A stretch of 64,000 nucleotides of DNA from Manduca sexta (lineage: Eukaryota > Arthropoda > Insecta > Lepidoptera > Sphingidae), in contig NC_051141.1 in the NCBI RefSeq assembly GCF_014839805.1, positions 19,538,777 to 19,602,776 of the forward strand. The letters are read 5' to 3'. Under the pieces are notes generated by a model. The model was not told the DNA's origin, ran no database searches, and saw nothing but the letters and a program-made list of their open reading frames with translations. A program made the position numbers and the translations under genes. This document shows positions 62,985 to 64,000 of this stretch, piece after piece. Within the stretch, counting starts at the first letter, position 1, and every line of letters starts with the position of its first letter.

Positions 62985-64000
62985 AAACGCACCTGACCGA
63001 TACGCCCGTAGAAAACGACATCGTCGTTGCGGTGGACACTTACGTCGAAAGTAGGAACGCGACCCCTCCGCCTGTACCTACCCCGCGTCCGTTAAACATA
63101 AATCAAATCGTTGCCGTCGGCCCGGATGTCGACTCGCCGCCGCTCGATCCCCTCGCTCCGGTGACGACCGAAGAAGTCATCATTCTGATCAAGGCACTCA
63201 AAGACGTAAAGCCCCCCGGGGCTGACGGAATCCCGAACAGGTTATTAAAAATGCTACCGGAGCATTTAGTCAAAATATTAGCTGCAATCTTCAACGCAGC
63301 CTTTCAGAACTGCATATTTCCTGAGGCCTGGAAAGAAGCAGTAGTCATAGGCATCCACAAGCCGGGAAAACCCGCATCTTCACCGACCTCTTATAGGCCG
63401 ATTAGTTTACTCAGTTCGTTAGGGGAAACTTTATGAACGGATCGTCCTCGACCGTCTTAAAATAGTAGCCCATCTCCACAATCTGCTCCCTCCGGAACAG
63501 TTTGGTTTCCGAAGTAGGCACAATTGCGTGCATCAGGTCCTCCGCATCACGGAGCATGTATACACTAAGCGTAGGTACGACCGTCCTACCGGCGCGATAT
63601 TTTCGATGTTGAAAAAGCATTCGACAAAGTGTGGCACAACGGCTTACTTTTTAAGCTGTACACTCTCAATGTGCCCACACAGCTCGTGCACATCATACGA
63701 GACTTTTGTCGAATCGCGGATTCAAATATCGAGTGGAGGGAACTCTATCTTCCCGACACACCATCTCTGCCGGAGTCCCGCAAGGCTCCGCTCTCTCTCC
63801 TTTTCTATTCTCGCTTTACACAAGCGATATTCCATCCTTCGAAGACGCCCATCTGGCGCTTTTCGCTGACGATACAGCAATCTATGCTTCACATAGAAAC
63901 CCCGACAAGTTGGTGCACATTTTGCAATCCGCAGCCGATCTATTCGGTGCGTGGTGTCGCAGATGGCGCATCACCATAAATCCCGCTAAAAGTCAGGCTA
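62985..64000 (+). pseudogene. Jockey-like non-LTR retrotransposon, reverse-transcriptase region, frameshifted, runs off the window
   Basis: The region would copy the element's RNA into DNA. Landmarks in order: KPPGADGIPNRLLK, AWKEAVVIGIHKPGK, SYRPISLLSSLG, PPEQFGFRSRHNCVHQ, KAFDKVWHNGLLFKL, GVPQGSALSPFLF, and the catalytic FADD at 63862-63873. They fall in different frames: breaks lie near 63420-63435, 63600 and 63745, so no intact ORF remains. The 5' end and endonuclease are absent and the 3' end lies beyond the window. Jockey clade is inferred from motif order. Inactive. Confidence 0.88.

Overview
The window looks like nuclear DNA of a butterfly or moth. It is AT-rich and dense in interspersed repeats of lepidopteran type: tRNA-derived SINEs resembling the Metulj family, short Helitron-like elements starting TC and ending CTAG, decayed RTE-like and jockey-like LINE pieces, TA-flanked MITEs and foldback elements. 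There is no bacterial-style coding, no CRISPR array, and no conserved long ORF outside the retroelements. Species and family names of repeats are inferred from pattern memory, not from a search.

Region by region: 1 to about 14.7 kb is gene-poor intergenic sequence filled with SINEs and other repeats. A promoter-like, GC-richer stretch lies near 14.76-15.0 kb. From about 15.06 kb to 61.36 kb the plus strand carries one very unusual gene, split into at least 37 consecutive microexons of 27-78 nt (45 nt is the commonest size), separated by introns of 115 nt to 6.8 kb. Every one of these exons has a length divisible by three and is bounded by phase-2 introns (1 nt + whole codons + 2 nt), so any exon can be skipped without losing the frame. 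Joined, they read 551 codons without a stop. An N-terminal hydrophobic exon at 15061-15179 also ends in phase 2 and may supply a signal anchor. The product is Ser/Thr/Pro/Glu-rich and acidic in its first third (exons 2-12), then shorter Cys-bearing and basic exons follow (13-33), and a Ser/acidic tail closes it (35-39). I do not recognise the protein. The layout recalls schistosome MEG genes and aphid bicycle genes, but no homology to either is claimed.

Two further exon-like segments (37436-37476 and 58866-58917) have good splice sites but break the frame and would act as poison exons. The introns also hold a 30-bp CpG-rich minisatellite, a four-copy tandem repeat with a small palindrome, an intragenic core-promoter-like motif set, foldback elements and many SINEs. 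From about 62.98 kb to the window end lies the reverse-transcriptase region of a frameshifted jockey-like retrotransposon.
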